From assembly GCA_964593865.1 (NCBI GenBank), contig CAZQKE010000128.1, positions 1 to 6,382 of the forward strand: a stretch of 6,382 nucleotides of DNA, given 5' to 3'. The DNA comes from CAZQKE01 sp964593865 (GTDB lineage: Bacteria > Chloroflexota > Anaerolineae > JAAYZQ01). Position 1 is the stretch's first letter. Every line of letters begins with the position of its first letter. The notes under the pieces were generated by a model. The model saw nothing but the letters and a program-made list of their open reading frames with translations, was not told where the DNA came from and ran no database searches. Position numbers and translations under genes: made by a program. Shown here piece by piece: positions 4,897 to 6,382 of this stretch.

Positions 4897-5706
4897 GTGC
4901 ATCCTACCTTTTTTGCCATCGGCAACCTGACCATCCCCACCTACACCCTGTTGCTGGACCTGGGGGTGATTTTGGGGTTGCTGTTGGCCTATCGGGAAGG
5001 CAAGCGTGCGCTGGGCGACGGCGCAGAGACGCTGGATCTGGCCCTGTGGGCCGTCGTCGGCGGTATCATCGGCGGTCGGTTGGGCTACGTCCTGGTCAAC
5101 TGGGAAGCGTTCGGCGAAGATTGGCTGCGGGTATTGCGCCTCTGGGAAGGCGGGCTATCCTTCCACGGTGCGTTTCTGGGTGGGCTGGCGGCTATTGCCC
5201 TCTCGGCCCGCCTCCGAGGCATAGACGGTGGTACTTTTCTGTGCCATTTGGACGCGCTGACGCCCGGCTTGGCCGTGGGGATCGCCTTTGGTTGGGCTGC
5301 CTGCTTGATGGGCGGTTGCGCCTACGGCCTGGTGGGGCAGGGGCTTGGTTATGTCATCTTGCCTGACCTTTACGGCGTTCATGCCTCCCGCTTTGCGACC
5401 CAGGTTGTGGGGTTGGTTTTTGCCCTTTTGCTGTTGGGCATTTGGCGGTTGCGAAAAAGGCGGCCCTTTGCCGGCGCCGCCTTTTTGACCTACGGTCTGC
5501 TCTACTTTGCCGGGCAGTTCTTTCTGGAATTCAGCCGCGGCGACGAGGCGCTGTATCTCGGTCCTTTGCGGCTGGCCCAGGTCCTGGACCTGATCTTTGT
5601 CCTGGCCGCAGCAACGGGCCTGCTGCTCCTACGGACCGAAGCGCAGCAAGACGGCCAGACCGAGGAGGGACACGACAGCGTACTCGACCAGCACCCGTCG
5701 GGTTAG
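4897..5706 (+). CDS. lgt: Divergent prolipoprotein diacylglyceryl transferase (Lgt)
   Basis: An integral membrane protein of 269 residues related to Lgt, which moves diacylglyceryl from phosphatidylglycerol to the lipobox cysteine of prolipoproteins. It starts at GTG 4897, six bases after the lyase stop, without a visible Shine-Dalgarno site, so translational coupling is likely; MHPTFFAIGNLTIPTYTLLL is a normal Lgt N-terminus. Hydrophobic segments lie near 15-32, 48-68, 88-105, 121-142, 166-183, 193-211 and 226-246. Recognisable motifs are GGRLGYVLVN (59-68), EGGLSFHGAFLGG (84-96, with His90 matching E. coli His103), GWAACLMGGCAYG (132-144) and FFLEFSRGD (208-216). The third motif has Trp133 where E. 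coli has essential Arg143, and Gly-Gly-Cys for the Asn-Gly-Glu region. Gln207 sits near the position of Arg239, though Glu211 keeps the Glu243 position. It could be a lineage-specific active Lgt or a paralogue with altered activity. The hydrophilic tail (residues 247-269) lies in DNA shared with the opposite-strand gene. Confidence 0.82.
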   Translation: MHPTFFAIGNLTIPTYTLLLDLGVILGLLLAYREGKRALGDGAETLDLALWAVVGGIIGGRLGYVLVNWEAFGEDWLRVLRLWEGGLSFHGAFLGGLAAIALSARLRGIDGGTFLCHLDALTPGLAVGIAFGWAACLMGGCAYGLVGQGLGYVILPDLYGVHASRFATQVVGLVFALLLLGIWRLRKRRPFAGAAFLTYGLLYFAGQFFLEFSRGDEALYLGPLRLAQVLDLIFVLAAATGLLLLRTEAQQDGQTEEGHDSVLDQHPSG

Positions 5707-6382
5707 CCGCCCTTGCAGCTGCTGGTTGGCCAGACCGGTGAACACGTAGAAGCCCAGCAGCAGGATCAATCCCCCCGTCATCCCGGAAATGCGCCAATAA
5801 TTCATCGCCCAGACGATTTCGCCGGTGCACAGCCCGGCAATGGCGGCATAGAGAGCCGTGCGGCCAAAATCCTGCCCCGCGCTGCGCAGGAATTCCAGGG
5901 CCAGCAGGCTGCCCACCGCCGCCACCGCCGTCGCCGAGATCAAACTGCGCGTTTTGGCCGAGTAAATGAGCACGAAAATCACCAAAGCCAGCAGGTAGGC
6001 CCAGGCGTTGAGGCTCAGGCGGGCAAAGCGGTAGAGGCGGTCATCGGGGTCCACCGTATAGTATTCGGCGCTGATGACCAGGATGAGGATCAAACCGGTC
6101 AGGACATAGCCGACCAGGCGGTAAAGCTGCGTGGGGGACTGGGGGAGCAACACCACGGCCAGCAGGACCGTCAGGGCCGGCAACGTCCAGGTGACGAAAC
6201 TGTATCGCGCTTCGATCCGCCGGGCGGTGGGGTGGGAACGGACGATAGCATCGGTGCCGGCGCAGGTGACGCCCACCAGCAGTGCGGCCATCAGGGCCGT
6301 CTGGGTGAGGTTCACCGCCAGGGGCGACCCCAGCACCTTGAGATTATAGGACCAGCTGGGCAGTTGCAGGAACGCGCCCAGG
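5629..6382 (-). CDS. Unrecognised polytopic membrane protein (5' end outside window)
   Basis: Read on the minus strand, the frame is open from the right edge (first full codon at 6381-6379) to a stop at 5631-5629, giving 250 residues. An internal GTG at 6336 could start it, but the 15 residues before it (LGAFLQLPSWSYNLK) look like ordinary coding sequence and no Shine-Dalgarno site precedes that GTG, so the true start is probably beyond the window. About eight hydrophobic segments are visible, for example ALMAALLVGV, LPALTVLLAVVLLP, VLTGLILILVIS, AYLLALVIFVLIYS, AVAAVGSLLALEFL, GGLILLLGFYVFTG and VSLLGLAVLL, joined by short loops with Arg-rich stretches and an acidic VDPDDR loop. No enzyme or transporter motif is recognised. 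The gene converges on lgt and overlaps its last 78 bases, so the two are separate transcription units. It is a confident gene on composition and hydropathy, with no functional call. Confidence 0.75.
   Translation of the reverse strand, partial: LGAFLQLPSWSYNLKVLGSPLAVNLTQTALMAALLVGVTCAGTDAIVRSHPTARRIEARYSFVTWTLPALTVLLAVVLLPQSPTQLYRLVGYVLTGLILILVISAEYYTVDPDDRLYRFARLSLNAWAYLLALVIFVLIYSAKTRSLISATAVAAVGSLLALEFLRSAGQDFGRTALYAAIAGLCTGEIVWAMNYWRISGMTGGLILLLGFYVFTGLANQQLQGRLTRRVLVEYAVVSLLGLAVLLRFGP

Noticed and set aside
3979..4902. Minus-strand open frame of 307 codons opposite the lyase gene
   Set aside because: The plus strand carries conserved catalytic motifs in the same DNA; the antisense translation shows no family features.
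1..6382. Mobile element, CRISPR array, tRNA or rRNA
   Set aside because: No terminal inverted repeats, transposase motifs, spaced direct repeats, cloverleaf or ribosomal RNA sequence was recognised on either strand by reading.

Overview
The window is a GC-rich bacterial segment with tightly packed genes. Six genes run on the plus strand, plus the tail of a seventh, followed by a convergent minus-strand gene cut by the right edge. The protein types (a DUF333 lipoprotein with a low-complexity Ser/Pro linker, a divergent Lgt with Gly-Gly-Cys in place of the Arg/Asn motif, and a two-subunit acyl-CoA synthetase with a citryl-CoA-lyase-type partner) would fit a Chloroflexota bacterium such as an Anaerolineae-like lineage. 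This is an impression from the protein sequences; no marker gene in the window fixes the taxonomy.

Layout, left to right: the last 37 codons of a probable Ldh2-family malate/lactate-type dehydrogenase (3-116); a SucC-like ATP-grasp acyl-CoA synthetase beta subunit carrying a C-terminal eight-cysteine ferredoxin-like domain (202-1740); a 101-residue DUF333 lipoprotein (1772-2077); the SucD-like alpha subunit with its phospho-histidine (2130-3041); a carbon-nitrogen hydrolase of the nitrilase superfamily (3076-4092); a short citrate-synthase-fold protein of the citryl-CoA lyase type (4108-4890); a divergent prolipoprotein diacylglyceryl transferase (4897-5706); and, on the minus strand, an unrecognised polytopic membrane protein (5629-6382) whose 3' end overlaps the lgt 3' end by 78 bp. 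Gaps between the plus-strand genes are 85, 31, 52, 34, 15 and 6 bp, with no convincing terminator, so one operon is likely.

The core is the trio beta + alpha + lyase. Together these are the three modules fused in ATP-citrate lyase. The simplest reading is a split pathway: citrate + CoA + ATP to citryl-CoA, then cleavage to acetyl-CoA and oxaloacetate, with the upstream dehydrogenase possibly reducing oxaloacetate to malate. Three things keep the substrate open. The beta subunit mixes ATP-citrate-lyase-like and succinyl-CoA-synthetase-like motifs, it bears a ferredoxin domain that neither classical enzyme has, and a nitrilase-family hydrolase sits between alpha subunit and lyase. An alternative is a catabolic module in which an amide or nitrile is hydrolysed to an acid, activated with CoA and cleaved in a retro-Claisen/aldol step.

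No rRNA, tRNA, CRISPR array, insertion sequence or origin was seen, and no stretch longer than 300 bases lacks a gene.
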